The translations under genes were made by a program, and so were the position numbers. From Helicobacter_J cappadocius (GTDB taxonomy: Bacteria; Campylobacterota; Campylobacteria; Campylobacterales; Helicobacteraceae): a stretch of DNA of 10,003 nucleotides. The notes under the pieces are model-generated. The model did no database searches. It worked only from the letters and a program-made list of their open reading frames with translations, and was not told where the DNA came from. This document shows, in pieces, positions 1 to 6,177 of the stretch. Numbering within the stretch: position 1 is the first letter of the stretch; each line of letters starts with the position of its first letter. Location: the NCBI RefSeq assembly GCF_030686155.1, contig NZ_JAUPEV010000020.1, forward strand, positions 1 to 10,003, written 5' to 3'.

Positions 1-611
1 TTATCAAAATAAAACGGGGACTGATTTCCGATCACATCAGAATTAGAAGGTCTTATTTTTTCTTCTGATAATATCCATTCAATATAATCAATAATACTTC
101 TATGAGATACCACCACTCCTTTTGGAGTTCCGGTAGATCCTGAAGTATTGATAATATAAGCAGGATCAGTATCGATGAGATTTTCATAATTTGTTTTTAT
201 TTCTTTAGTATCTTTTATCAAATCATCAATCAGCAGTATTTTTTCATCTTCAAAAATATCTTTGAGTTTTTCTTTATTCTCTTTATCTGTAATCACAAAA
301 TGTGGTTGAATATTTTTCAAGATAGATTCTAATCTCTCTTTAGGACTTTTTATATCTAAGGGCATATAAATATTCCCAGAAAACAGCACTCCAGCAAAAC
401 AAATCAGAGACTCGATAGATTTAGGAAGTGCTATGGCTATGGGAGTTGGCATTTTATATTCAGGAAAATTATCGATTAAATGGGTCGAAATATTTTGAGC
501 AAGATTGTAAAAATCTCCAAAGGTTATTTCTTCTTTTCTATCTATGATGGCGATTTTATCGGCCATAGTGTAGAGAGTTTGTTTTAGATATTCTAATACG
601 TTGATTTTCAT
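1..611 (-). CDS. AMP-binding (adenylation) ligase, DltA/NRPS A-domain-like, N-terminal part
   Basis: About 203 residues are visible; the C-terminal part runs off the left edge. The clearest motif is the adenylate-forming core A3 signature TSGSTGTPKG (about residues 155-165), followed by VVVSHRS, which binds the ATP phosphates. The N-terminus (DKIAIIDRKEEITFGDFYNLA) and the segment with IYMPLDIKSPKERL are typical of amino-acid adenylation domains, including D-alanine carrier protein ligases. The family activates a carboxylic acid as an acyl-adenylate and loads it on a carrier-protein phosphopantetheine. The DltC-like carrier at 5277-5507 is the obvious candidate partner (inference). The ATG at 611 is chosen because a strong extended -10 lies 33 nt upstream; the ribosome site is weak (AAAGAA). 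Substrate cannot be told because the specificity-determining region is outside the window. It could also be a fatty-acid or aryl-acid activating relative. Confidence 0.9.
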   Translation of the reverse strand, partial: MKINVLEYLKQTLYTMADKIAIIDRKEEITFGDFYNLAQNISTHLIDNFPEYKMPTPIAIALPKSIESLICFAGVLFSGNIYMPLDIKSPKERLESILKNIQPHFVITDKENKEKLKDIFEDEKILLIDDLIKDTKEIKTNYENLIDTDPAYIINTSGSTGTPKGVVVSHRSIIDYIEWILSEEKIRPSNSDVIGNQSPFYFD

Positions 612-643
612 TAAAATTCTTTATTTGAGGAAAGTCGTGCTTA

Positions 644-654
644 ATTATAGCATA
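644..654 (-). promoter_or_regulatory. Extended -10 promoter for the AMP-binding ligase
   Basis: Read on the minus strand the site is TATGCTATAAT, a perfect extended -10 (TGN-TATAAT), ending 33 nt before the ligase ATG. No clear TTGACA is seen upstream, which is normal for Helicobacter/Campylobacter sigma-70 promoters; the upstream DNA is AT-rich. It lies in the 132-bp gap after the frameshifted SDR, so the ligase can probably be transcribed independently of the large operon. No convincing terminator is seen in this gap. Confidence 0.6.
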
Positions 655-743
655 AAAGCTTTTTTGGATTTTGAGATTATTTGGAATAAAAACATCATCA
701 CTATTTGAAATTACTTTGGCTTTTGATGGCTAGGATTTCACCA

Positions 744-1444
744 TCAGTTCCCTATAGAGCTTCTACCACCATCAAGAACGATATTTTGTCCGCTTAAGTA
801 GCCACTTGATAACAAAAAATCTACCAAAGCACTTACATCTTCGCATTTTCCTTCACCACTAGGTGGAGGTTTTTGCATTTCTAGCTGTGCTGTAGCTTTT
901 GTGGGGATATTTCCCAAAATAATAGAGTTGATTTTGATTTGAGGAGATAGCTCATCACATAAACTTCGAGTAAGGGAATCCAAACAAGCCTTAGATGCCC
1001 CATAAATACTACTCCCTTTATAGCCTCTGAGTGCAGAAATACTAGAAATAAGAATGATATTCTTTAAGTGAGGTTTATTGGGTTTTTTTAAGAGGGTAGC
1101 GATGATTTCACAACAAGAAAAAAAGTTTATATTAAAACTCTTAATACTTTGATTATAGTCAAAATATCGAATCGGACCAAATATGGCTTCACCACCACAA
1201 TGTATAAAATTCTCTATACCCCCCCCCCATTTAGTAAGCAAGAAATAGAATCCCTGATACTAGAAATATCTTTGAGGTTAATGGTTAAAAGCTTGTGAGA
1301 TTTTGGATTTGGCAAGGATTTTAAAGTCTCTTCTAATTTATTAAGATTGCGCCCTGATAATATTAGGTTTTGTTTTAGCGATAAAACTTGAGCAATGTTT
1401 TTACCAATATCTGAGGTAGCTCCTGTGAGTAGTGTGTAATTCAT
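744..1444 (-). CDS. Phase-variable SDR oxidoreductase, frameshifted (OFF) at a G10 tract
   Basis: This is one short-chain dehydrogenase/reductase gene split into two overlapping frames (1214-1444 and 744-1241). The N-terminal piece carries the NAD(P)-binding TGATSDIG motif (residues 7-14). It ends NGGGV-stop just after a ten-G tract. The C-terminal piece carries the FIHCGG equivalent of the NNAG loop, the active-site serine in ISSISAL, the YGASK Tyr/Lys motif, and a normal C-terminal LDGG segment. A tract of 8 or 11 G would join the frames and give about 232-233 residues, close to the 238 residues of the SDR at 2298-3014, with the IHCGG/IHSAG motifs in register. The start overlaps the AAC(3)-like stop as ATGA. 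A likely role is reduction of a 3-oxoacyl-ACP or a nucleotide sugar. I read it as a switched-off contingency gene rather than a dead one, because both halves look intact. Confidence 0.88.
1219..1228 (-). repeat. Poly-G contingency tract (G10), mid-gene in SDR
   Basis: Ten consecutive C on the plus strand (G10 in the coding sense), preceded by AAAT and followed by TATAGAG in the coding sense. It falls at codon 73 of the SDR. With ten G the frame meets TAG after one more codon; with 8 or 11 G the frame runs into GGT ATA GAG and the rest of the enzyme. It is a classical ON/OFF slipped-strand site. Confidence 0.92.
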
Positions 1445-2286
1445 AGAGCAACCTTTTTCCCATAGGTATAACTTTTGTCCAAAAAATCTCTAGGATAGGG
1501 GAATTCAAGCATAAAATCTATGTTGGATTTGATGGCTTCAGAGATGATTTTATAGCTATCTTTTTCATTCACGATTTGGATTTGAGTTTGTCCGAGTTTG
1601 ATTTCTTTGATGGCGTTGTATTTATCTAAGGTTTTATTCAGAGTATCGTCCTTGAAGGCTTCTACATTTGCATATCTTACAGGCAGTATAAAACTATCTT
1701 TATAGCTTTTGTCATCTAAAATAATATTTCCTTCAAATACCTTGTCGTATCGATAAGGGACTTCCAACATTCTCTCAATATAATGAGAATAGGTGAAGCA
1801 ATCACAAACCCTGTTTCCAAAAAACAAAAATTTAACATCTTTTTTGTGATGGAGTTTGTCAAACAAGCTTCCAATCCCACAAGAGTGTTTGCTAATATCA
1901 AGAAGATCTTTATCTTCGCCTATGATTGCACAAGACATTAGCGGATCGATTGTTCGCTTTGCATTTTGGAGCTTTCTAAAATATTCACTCAAAATACCCA
2001 TTGGAGATTTTGTATTTTTAAGATCAAAATCTTCTTTTGCACAAAAACTAAAGCTGAAGGTTGGCATAATAATATTTTTCACTCGCATTGAATCAAAAAT
2101 ATCCACAATATGCCCTAAAAGTTCCTTCTTGCTTAGTTCAGTATTTGGTGTTCCAAAATTAAGTTCAGAATGAACAAATAAATAATCACATTCTTGTGCA
2201 CCTATTTTTAACAATGAATTCAAAATATCATTTTTTGTGATAGGATTGTTTTTATCTATAAATAAAATCGTATTTAAATCTTGCAT
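1441..2286 (-). CDS. AAC(3)-family N-acetyltransferase
   Basis: 281 residues, a normal length for the aminoglycoside N3-acetyltransferase family. Family features seen: VHSELNFG (38-45), MPTFSFSF (74-81), SPMGILSEYFRK (94-105), and the active-site region TYSHYIERMLEVPYRY with His168 and Glu171, matching the conserved His-x-x-Glu-x-x-x-x-VPYR block. The family moves acetyl from acetyl-CoA to an amino group. Inside a glycan operon the natural substrate is more likely an amino sugar than an antibiotic (inference). A strong ribosome site, AAGGAG, lies just before the ATG. The gene sits 11 nt after the SDR stop and overlaps the next SDR start as ATGA, so it is part of the same transcript. No signal peptide or membrane segment is visible; it should be cytoplasmic. 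Confidence 0.88.
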   Translation of the reverse strand: MQDLNTILFIDKNNPITKNDILNSLLKIGAQECDYLFVHSELNFGTPNTELSKKELLGHIVDIFDSMRVKNIIMPTFSFSFCAKEDFDLKNTKSPMGILSEYFRKLQNAKRTIDPLMSCAIIGEDKDLLDISKHSCGIGSLFDKLHHKKDVKFLFFGNRVCDCFTYSHYIERMLEVPYRYDKVFEGNIILDDKSYKDSFILPVRYANVEAFKDDTLNKTLDKYNAIKEIKLGQTQIQIVNEKDSYKIISEAIKSNIDFMLEFPYPRDFLDKSYTYGKKVAL

Positions 2287-2297
2287 AAAACTCCTTT

Positions 2298-3014
2298 TTA
2301 GACGCTATAGCCACCATCGATAATGATTTGTTGCCCACTTATCCATCTGCAATCAAGTATGAATTTTACGCCTTGAGCTATGTCTTGTGTTTTGCCTTCT
2401 CCTAGTGGGTATTTTTTGAGTATTTGTTGCTTTTGTTCTTCGTCAAATAGATTTTTTGTCATCCCTGTTTCAAAAATCCCGCCAGGTAAAATCGAATTCA
2501 CCTTGATATTAGGGGCGAGTTCTAGGCTCAAACTTTTCATATAAGCATCTAATCCACCTTTTGTACTAGCATAAAAGCTATTAGCTATTTCGCCTTTTTT
2601 GCTAAAAGTGCTTGAGATGAAAATAATATCTTTAAGATAGGGTTTGAGATTTTTTTTGAGTAAAAACTTGACGATAAGCATTGCAGAGTATAGATTGATT
2701 TTTGCACAATCTATCATTTCATTAAAATCAAAATTTTTTGCATAGCTAACATAGCTAACTCCTGCAGAATGGATGAAGGCTTGAATTTTGAATTTTTCAG
2801 ATATTTCTCGCATTGTCTCAGTGAGCTTGTCAAAATCTAAAAGGTCGCATTCAAAAATAAAATGTTCATTTGGAGAGTGCAGAGTTGCCACTACTTTTTG
2901 TATTTTTGAAATATCCCTAGAAATAAAAATCAGAGAATACTCTTTTGAAAGCTCTAGGGCAATATTTTTACCTATTCCAGAGCTCCCTCCTGTGATTAAA
3001 ATACAAGGCTTCAT
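2298..3014 (-). CDS. SDR family oxidoreductase, FabG-like
   Basis: 238 residues with an intact classical SDR layout: cofactor motif TGGSSGIG (8-15), HSAG (82-85) in place of NNAG, catalytic Ser135 in FISSTFS, and Tyr148-A-S-T-Lys152. LPGG near 177-180 and IDGGYSV at the end match the usual FabG-like C-terminal region. FabG-type enzymes reduce 3-oxoacyl-ACP to 3-hydroxyacyl-ACP using NADPH. The ACP gene immediately upstream overlaps its start (ATGA), and a KAS III gene lies in the same operon, so an acyl-carrier substrate is attractive, although sugar-nucleotide SDRs look similar. It is a paralogue of the phase-variable SDR at 744-1444 and would keep this activity available when that one is OFF, if they overlap in function. 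No good Shine-Dalgarno is seen, so translation is probably coupled to the ACP. Confidence 0.92.
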   Translation of the reverse strand: MKPCILITGGSSGIGKNIALELSKEYSLIFISRDISKIQKVVATLHSPNEHFIFECDLLDFDKLTETMREISEKFKIQAFIHSAGVSYVSYAKNFDFNEMIDCAKINLYSAMLIVKFLLKKNLKPYLKDIIFISSTFSKKGEIANSFYASTKGGLDAYMKSLSLELAPNIKVNSILPGGIFETGMTKNLFDEEQKQQILKKYPLGEGKTQDIAQGVKFILDCRWISGQQIIIDGGYSV

Positions 3015-3229
3015 TTAATCTTGCTTTGAATTAAATCCATCAAATCCCCAACAGTCTTGGCGGCTTTTAATTCATTGGTATATAAATTCACATTATATTC
3101 TTTATCCAAAAATGTTATCAAAGTAATGATACATAGACTATCCCAATCTTCAAAATCTTCGAGCATAGAATCTTTGTTCAAAGATTCGCTATCAAGCAAG
3201 TCTTGTAATTTTTTATAGATTTTTTCCAT
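3011..3229 (-). CDS. Acyl carrier protein (ACP1)
   Basis: 72 residues with the helical carrier-protein pattern. The phosphopantetheine attachment site is Ser31 in EDWDSLCIITL. The downstream helix (TVGDLMDLIQSKIK) ends at the normal ACP C-terminus. It is a close paralogue of ACP2 (3894-4208): both begin MEK, share QDLLD at 9-13 and have WDSL at 29-32. The ribosome site AAGGAA is well placed, 11 nt after the upstream acyltransferase stop. It would be made active by a phosphopantetheinyl transferase and serve as the carrier for the KAS III/SDR steps or as the acyl donor of the adjacent acyltransferase (inference). Confidence 0.9.
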   Translation of the reverse strand: MEKIYKKLQDLLDSESLNKDSMLEDFEDWDSLCIITLITFLDKEYNVNLYTNELKAAKTVGDLMDLIQSKIK

Positions 3230-3240
3230 TTTGTTTTCCT

Positions 3241-3894
3241 TTATTTGAAGTTAAAAAATTCATTCGTTCCGATCACCTCTGCAGGATTTCCAAATGCAAT
3301 AGAACTATCTTTGAGACGTTTGAAAATAACGCTTCCAGCTGATATTTTGCAGTTACTCCCCACTTTTGCTTTTGGAAATAAGCTCACTCTAGGACCCAAA
3401 TAATTACCATCTTGAAGTGATGAAAATCCAGCAAAACCAGAGTAAGAACCAATAATATTAAAATTCCCAATCACGCTATCATGACCTAATGCACAGGAGA
3501 CATTGATAAGATTGCCATTGCCAATAATGGTATTATAAGCGATGGTGCTAAAAGGTGCGATCACATTGCATTCACCAATATTGTTTGTATGGGTGATAAA
3601 AGCTTTTGGAGAAATGAGATTATAAAATTTCAATCCCTTAGATTTAAAATGATGATAGAGTCTATATCTTGCAATAGGACTTCCAATAGCAATCACTAAA
3701 TAATCATTTTCTTCAAAATCATAATCATCATAATGACCTAAAAAATACTTTTGCAATCCATAAGGAGCTAGATCATTACTAGTAGATAAAAATCCTTTAA
3801 AAAAGATATTCTTATCTATATTCATCACATCAAGCAAATATTGATAGCATTCGCTTCCAAATCCTCCAGCTCCTATAAAAATGATGTTTTTCAT
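3241..3894 (-). CDS. PglD-like sugar acyltransferase, copy A
   Basis: 217 residues. The N-terminal Rossmann-like domain starts with IIFIGAGGFGSEC (GAGGFG at 8-13), as in PglD/NeuD-type enzymes where this half binds the nucleotide sugar. The C-terminal half is a left-handed beta-helix of hexapeptide repeats with the expected catalytic His138 in ALGHDS and a closing AFGNPAEVIG. The family N-acylates UDP-linked amino sugars with acetyl-CoA; with ACP genes on both sides, an acyl-ACP donor is possible (inference). The first 117 residues are identical to copy B (5500-6159), then the sequences diverge. The start codon overlaps the ACP2 stop as TAATG, and no Shine-Dalgarno is visible in the 25 nt before it, so translation probably needs ribosomes arriving from the extended ACP2 frame. 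Confidence 0.92.
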   Translation of the reverse strand: MKNIIFIGAGGFGSECYQYLLDVMNIDKNIFFKGFLSTSNDLAPYGLQKYFLGHYDDYDFEENDYLVIAIGSPIARYRLYHHFKSKGLKFYNLISPKAFITHTNNIGECNVIAPFSTIAYNTIIGNGNLINVSCALGHDSVIGNFNIIGSYSGFAGFSSLQDGNYLGPRVSLFPKAKVGSNCKISAGSVIFKRLKDSSIAFGNPAEVIGTNEFFNFK

Positions 3895-3912
3895 TAGGCG
3901 ACTTTTGAGGAA
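3545..3912 (-). repeat. 368-bp perfect direct repeat, copy A
   Basis: By eye this block is identical base for base to 5810-6177 (offset 2265). It holds the last few codons of the ACP2 tail (SSKVA-stop), the TAATG junction, and codons 1-117 of the acyltransferase. Identity ends abruptly on both sides. The same orientation of both copies allows deletion or exchange by homologous recombination. Confidence 0.95.
3892..3896 (-). promoter_or_regulatory. TAATG stop/start coupling site without Shine-Dalgarno, copy A
   Basis: The TAA ending the extended ACP2 frame shares its last A with the ATG of acyltransferase A. The preceding minus-strand sequence TTCCTCAAAAGTCGCC has no AGGA/GAGG-like site. Most neighbouring genes in the operon have a recognisable one (AAGGAG, AAGGAA, AAAGGA, GAGGAAA or AGGAGA). 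Confidence 0.6.
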
Positions 3913-4208
3913 AGATCAAACAATGTTTTGCTAGATCGAGTATTTTTAGGGTAGGTTGGGACAAAAAGAGAGGTTTTATCTATACCCCCCCCCCCATTGA
4001 ATTTATTGAAGAGATTGTATATATCTTTTACATTTTTACAAGCACCAAGCTCATCTAAAGTAATGTTGATTTGATAATGCTTTTGAGCAAAAGAAACTAG
4101 GGCAACCATAGTAAGGCTATCCCATTCTTCATATTGATTGAGTATAGAATCTAAGGTCAAATCTTGCACATCAAGTAGATCTTGTATTTTTGTTAAAAGT
4201 TTTTCCAT
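3894..4208 (-). CDS. Acyl carrier protein (ACP2) with a phase-variable C-terminal tail
   Basis: The first 71 residues are a complete ACP with Ser31 in EEWDSLTMVAL, closely related to ACP1 (72 residues). Where ACP1 stops, ACP2 enters a G11 tract (GGGG) and continues for 29 more residues, ending TLFDLSSKVA, with no similarity to the ACP fold. With 10 G the frame stops as NGGGV, with 9 or 12 G shortly after GGGYR or GGGGYR; each gives a normal-sized ACP. So the carrier domain is made in every phase and only the tail changes. In the present G11 phase the tail ends at the TAATG start of acyltransferase A. The gene follows KAS III by one base, with AAAGGA as ribosome site, and probably carries the KAS III product (inference). 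The tail most likely exists to deliver ribosomes; a function in acyltransferase docking is an alternative. Confidence 0.88.
   Translation of the reverse strand: MEKLLTKIQDLLDVQDLTLDSILNQYEEWDSLTMVALVSFAQKHYQINITLDELGACKNVKDIYNLFNKFNGGGGIDKTSLFVPTYPKNTRSSKTLFDLSSKVA
3985..3995 (-). repeat. Poly-G contingency tract (G11) at the ACP2 C-terminus
   Basis: Eleven consecutive C on the plus strand. Coding-sense flanks are AATTCAAT before and TATAGATAAAACC after. It lies just after the last codons of the ACP domain. Eleven G keeps the frame open to the downstream TAATG; 10 G gives TAG after one more codon, and 9 G gives TAA after two more. Confidence 0.92.
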
Positions 4209-4209
4209 A

Positions 4210-5280
4210 TCAGTCCTTTAGAGAAATAAGATTCATATAAGGAATTTTTTCCACATCCATAATGATTCCAGCTAATGTTAATCCAACTCCAAAACCTCCA
4301 AAACAGATTTTTAATCCTTCTTTAGAAAGTCTGTCATTTAGGTTGAAGCACATATTCAAAGGGATGGTGATTCCGCTCCCATTTCCAAAATTTTCTACGA
4401 TATTATTAGGCATTTTTTCATGAGGGATTTTGAGTTTGTCTGCTAATTTTTCTAGCATAAATTTATTGGGTTGATGGAAAATAAAAAAATCAATATCTTT
4501 TTCTTCAAGTTTAGATTTTTCAAATAGTGATTCTATCATTATAGGAACATACTCTTGAACAAAGCTAAATACCGAAGCACCTTGCATTACTAGATTGTTT
4601 AAGCTTCTAATGTTGCCATCTTCATCTTCAAAATCTTTGGCAGTTTCATCTGTGCTAGGAAGCTTGAATCCACCTGCAGGAATAGAGATGGCTAAGGCAT
4701 TTTCTCCAAAAGTCTTATTAAAACAAAAAATCTCATTTTTTATTTCACTTCTCTCTACAATAACAATGCTTCCGCCATCTCCTACAAGAGGATAACTATT
4801 GCGATCTTTTTTATTGACTTTGTGGCTTAAAACATCAGAGTTCGCGATAGCTACTTTGTTGATGCTAGGATTTTCTAACATAAAAAATGCTTGAAATAGC
4901 CCGTGTATAAACCCTGCACAGCCTTGATTGAGATCAAAACACAAAATATCTTTTTTGAGTCCGATTTGATCCTGGATAATGGTTGAGGTTTGAGGTACTA
5001 GATAATCAGGGGATTGTGTGATGTAAATCAACACATCTATATCTTCAGGCTCAACCACTTTATCTTCAAACAATCGCTTAAAACCTGCGATGATAAAATC
5101 TGAAGCGAGTTGATTATCAGCGGCAATTTTATGTTTATTATAGCCCATCAGTTCTTTGAGAATTTTTGATTTTCTTTCAGGGAAATTATAATTAGGCATT
5201 TCATCATCAAAGCAACTTTCATTTTCTGGCAAAATGGTGATGACTGAAGAAATTTTTTTCCCAAAAAAGTTAAAATTCAT
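4210..5280 (-). CDS. 3-oxoacyl-ACP synthase III (KAS III) family protein
   Basis: 356 residues, slightly longer than housekeeping FabH. The full KAS III triad is visible: Cys121 in LNQGCAGF, His269 in FIFHQPNKF and Asn300 in NFGNGSG. ITQSPDYLVPQTS (88-100) and VGDGGSIVIVE (166-176) are also typical of the thiolase fold. KAS III enzymes condense an acyl-CoA with malonyl-ACP to give 3-oxoacyl-ACP. The gene overlaps the DltC-like ACP3 (ATGA) and is followed after one base by ACP2, with two SDR reductases further down. A short 3-hydroxyacyl-ACP made for sugar acylation is therefore plausible, as in viosamine-type glycan islands. It is not likely to be the cell's main FabH, given the context and divergent N-terminus (inference). 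GAGGAAA provides a good ribosome site. Confidence 0.92.
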   Translation of the reverse strand: MNFNFFGKKISSVITILPENESCFDDEMPNYNFPERKSKILKELMGYNKHKIAADNQLASDFIIAGFKRLFEDKVVEPEDIDVLIYITQSPDYLVPQTSTIIQDQIGLKKDILCFDLNQGCAGFIHGLFQAFFMLENPSINKVAIANSDVLSHKVNKKDRNSYPLVGDGGSIVIVERSEIKNEIFCFNKTFGENALAISIPAGGFKLPSTDETAKDFEDEDGNIRSLNNLVMQGASVFSFVQEYVPIMIESLFEKSKLEEKDIDFFIFHQPNKFMLEKLADKLKIPHEKMPNNIVENFGNGSGITIPLNMCFNLNDRLSKEGLKICFGGFGVGLTLAGIIMDVEKIPYMNLISLKD

Positions 5281-5507
5281 TTTTTGCTTTCCTCTACTAG
5301 CTTGGTAATATCATTGAGGGTATTGAAATATTCTGGAGATATCTTTCCTCCATCAATAGAAATACCAAATTCCTTATCAAGTGCAGAAACAATAGATACA
5401 ATATCAAAAGAATCAAATATTCCATCGTTGATAAACTCTGTATCATCTTGTATTTCTATGTCAGGACGTAGCTCCTCAATGATTTGTTTGATTTTATTTT
5501 TAGACAT
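5277..5507 (-). CDS. DltC-like carrier protein (ACP3)
   Basis: 76 residues from the ATG at 5507, chosen over longer forms because CAGGAGA stands just upstream and the sequence then matches carrier-protein length. The attachment serine is Ser33 in DGIFDSFDIVSI. The DGIFDSF motif, the following ALDKEFGISI, and the closing EYFNTLNDITKLVEE resemble D-alanyl carrier proteins (DltC) and NRPS-associated carriers more than ACP1 or ACP2. It could accept an aminoacyl group from an adenylating enzyme such as the one at 1-611 (inference). The start overlaps the end of acyltransferase B by 8 nt, and its stop overlaps the KAS III start, so all three are translated together. Confidence 0.9.
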   Translation of the reverse strand: MSKNKIKQIIEELRPDIEIQDDTEFINDGIFDSFDIVSIVSALDKEFGISIDGGKISPEYFNTLNDITKLVEESKK

Positions 5508-6159
5508 TATAGTTCTCCTGTATTGGGTTAGTTCCGATCGTTTCTGCGGGATTGCCAAGTGCAATGGAATTATCTCTGAGTTTTTTAGATACTACAGAGT
5601 TAGCAGAGATGGTGCAGTTGTTTTGAACCAGTGTTTTGGGTGTCAATGTTGCCTTATGTGCGAGGAAGTTTAGATTACCGATACTTGCACCCCCTCCAAA
5701 AGAAACATATGAGCTTACAAAATTAAAATCTCCAATTCTGCAGTCATGCCCAATAAGAGAATAAGGACCTATAAGATTTGCATGACCGATGATGGTATTG
5801 ATTCCTAGTGTGCTAAAAGGTGCGATCACATTGCATTCACCAATATTGTTTGTATGGGTGATAAAAGCTTTTGGAGAAATGAGATTATAAAATTTCAATC
5901 CCTTAGATTTAAAATGATGATAGAGTCTATATCTTGCAATAGGACTTCCAATAGCAATCACTAAATAATCATTTTCTTCAAAATCATAATCATCATAATG
6001 ACCTAAAAAATACTTTTGCAATCCATAAGGAGCTAGATCATTACTAGTAGATAAAAATCCTTTAAAAAAGATATTCTTATCTATATTCATCACATCAAGC
6101 AAATATTGATAGCATTCGCTTCCAAATCCTCCAGCTCCTATAAAAATGATGTTTTTCAT
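5500..6159 (-). CDS. PglD-like sugar acyltransferase, copy B
   Basis: 219 residues, same plan as copy A: GAGGFG (8-13) in a Rossmann-like sugar-nucleotide domain, then a hexapeptide beta-helix with His138 in LIGHDC and LGNPAETIGTN near the end. Residues 1-117 are identical to copy A; the remaining hundred residues differ at many positions, including the expected acyl-donor face (TISANSVV against KISAGSVI). Same acceptor with a different donor or regiochemistry is a reasonable reading, since in PglD the N-terminal half holds the UDP-sugar (inference). The ATG overlaps the stop of the extended WbbJ-like gene as TAATG and lacks a Shine-Dalgarno. The 3' end overlaps ACP3 by 8 nt, so ACP3 may be the partner carrier. 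Confidence 0.92.
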   Translation of the reverse strand: MKNIIFIGAGGFGSECYQYLLDVMNIDKNIFFKGFLSTSNDLAPYGLQKYFLGHYDDYDFEENDYLVIAIGSPIARYRLYHHFKSKGLKFYNLISPKAFITHTNNIGECNVIAPFSTLGINTIIGHANLIGPYSLIGHDCRIGDFNFVSSYVSFGGGASIGNLNFLAHKATLTPKTLVQNNCTISANSVVSKKLRDNSIALGNPAETIGTNPIQENYNV

Positions 6160-6177
6160 TAGGCGACTTTTGAGGAA
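5810..6177 (-). repeat. 368-bp perfect direct repeat, copy B
   Basis: Partner of 3545-3912, identical by eye. It covers SSKVA-stop of the WbbJ-like gene's tail, the TAATG junction and codons 1-117 of acyltransferase B. Outside the block the two loci diverge at once on both sides. Confidence 0.95.
6157..6161 (-). promoter_or_regulatory. TAATG stop/start coupling site without Shine-Dalgarno, copy B
   Basis: Same arrangement as at 3892-3896: the TAA of the extended upstream frame shares an A with the ATG of acyltransferase B, and no ribosome-binding sequence is visible before it. Part of the perfect repeat. Confidence 0.6.

Noticed and set aside
653..662. AAAAGCTTTT palindrome downstream of the frameshifted SDR, as a terminator
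   Set aside because: Short AT-rich palindrome that overlaps the ligase promoter region; no stable stem.
697..745. Frame after the SDR stop reading IGTDGEILAIKSQSNFK, slightly like the acyltransferase C-terminus (IGTN...NFK)
   Set aside because: The DNA does not align with the acyltransferase ends; only a few residues agree, so chance is more likely than a relic.
1441..2286. AAC(3)-family gene as an antibiotic-resistance determinant
   Set aside because: It is embedded with overlaps in a glycan acylation operon; chromosomal members of this family often act on amino sugars. No sign of a resistance cassette or mobile element.
5508..5564. Longer start for ACP3 (19 extra residues)
   Set aside because: The extra residues lie fully inside acyltransferase B in another frame, and the ATG at 5507 has an excellent ribosome site and matches carrier-protein length.
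5284..5673. 129-residue plus-strand frame opposite ACP3 and acyltransferase B
   Set aside because: Antisense shadow of well-supported genes; no ribosome site and no recognisable domain. The same holds for the other plus-strand frames over the operon and for minus-strand frames over the flippase.
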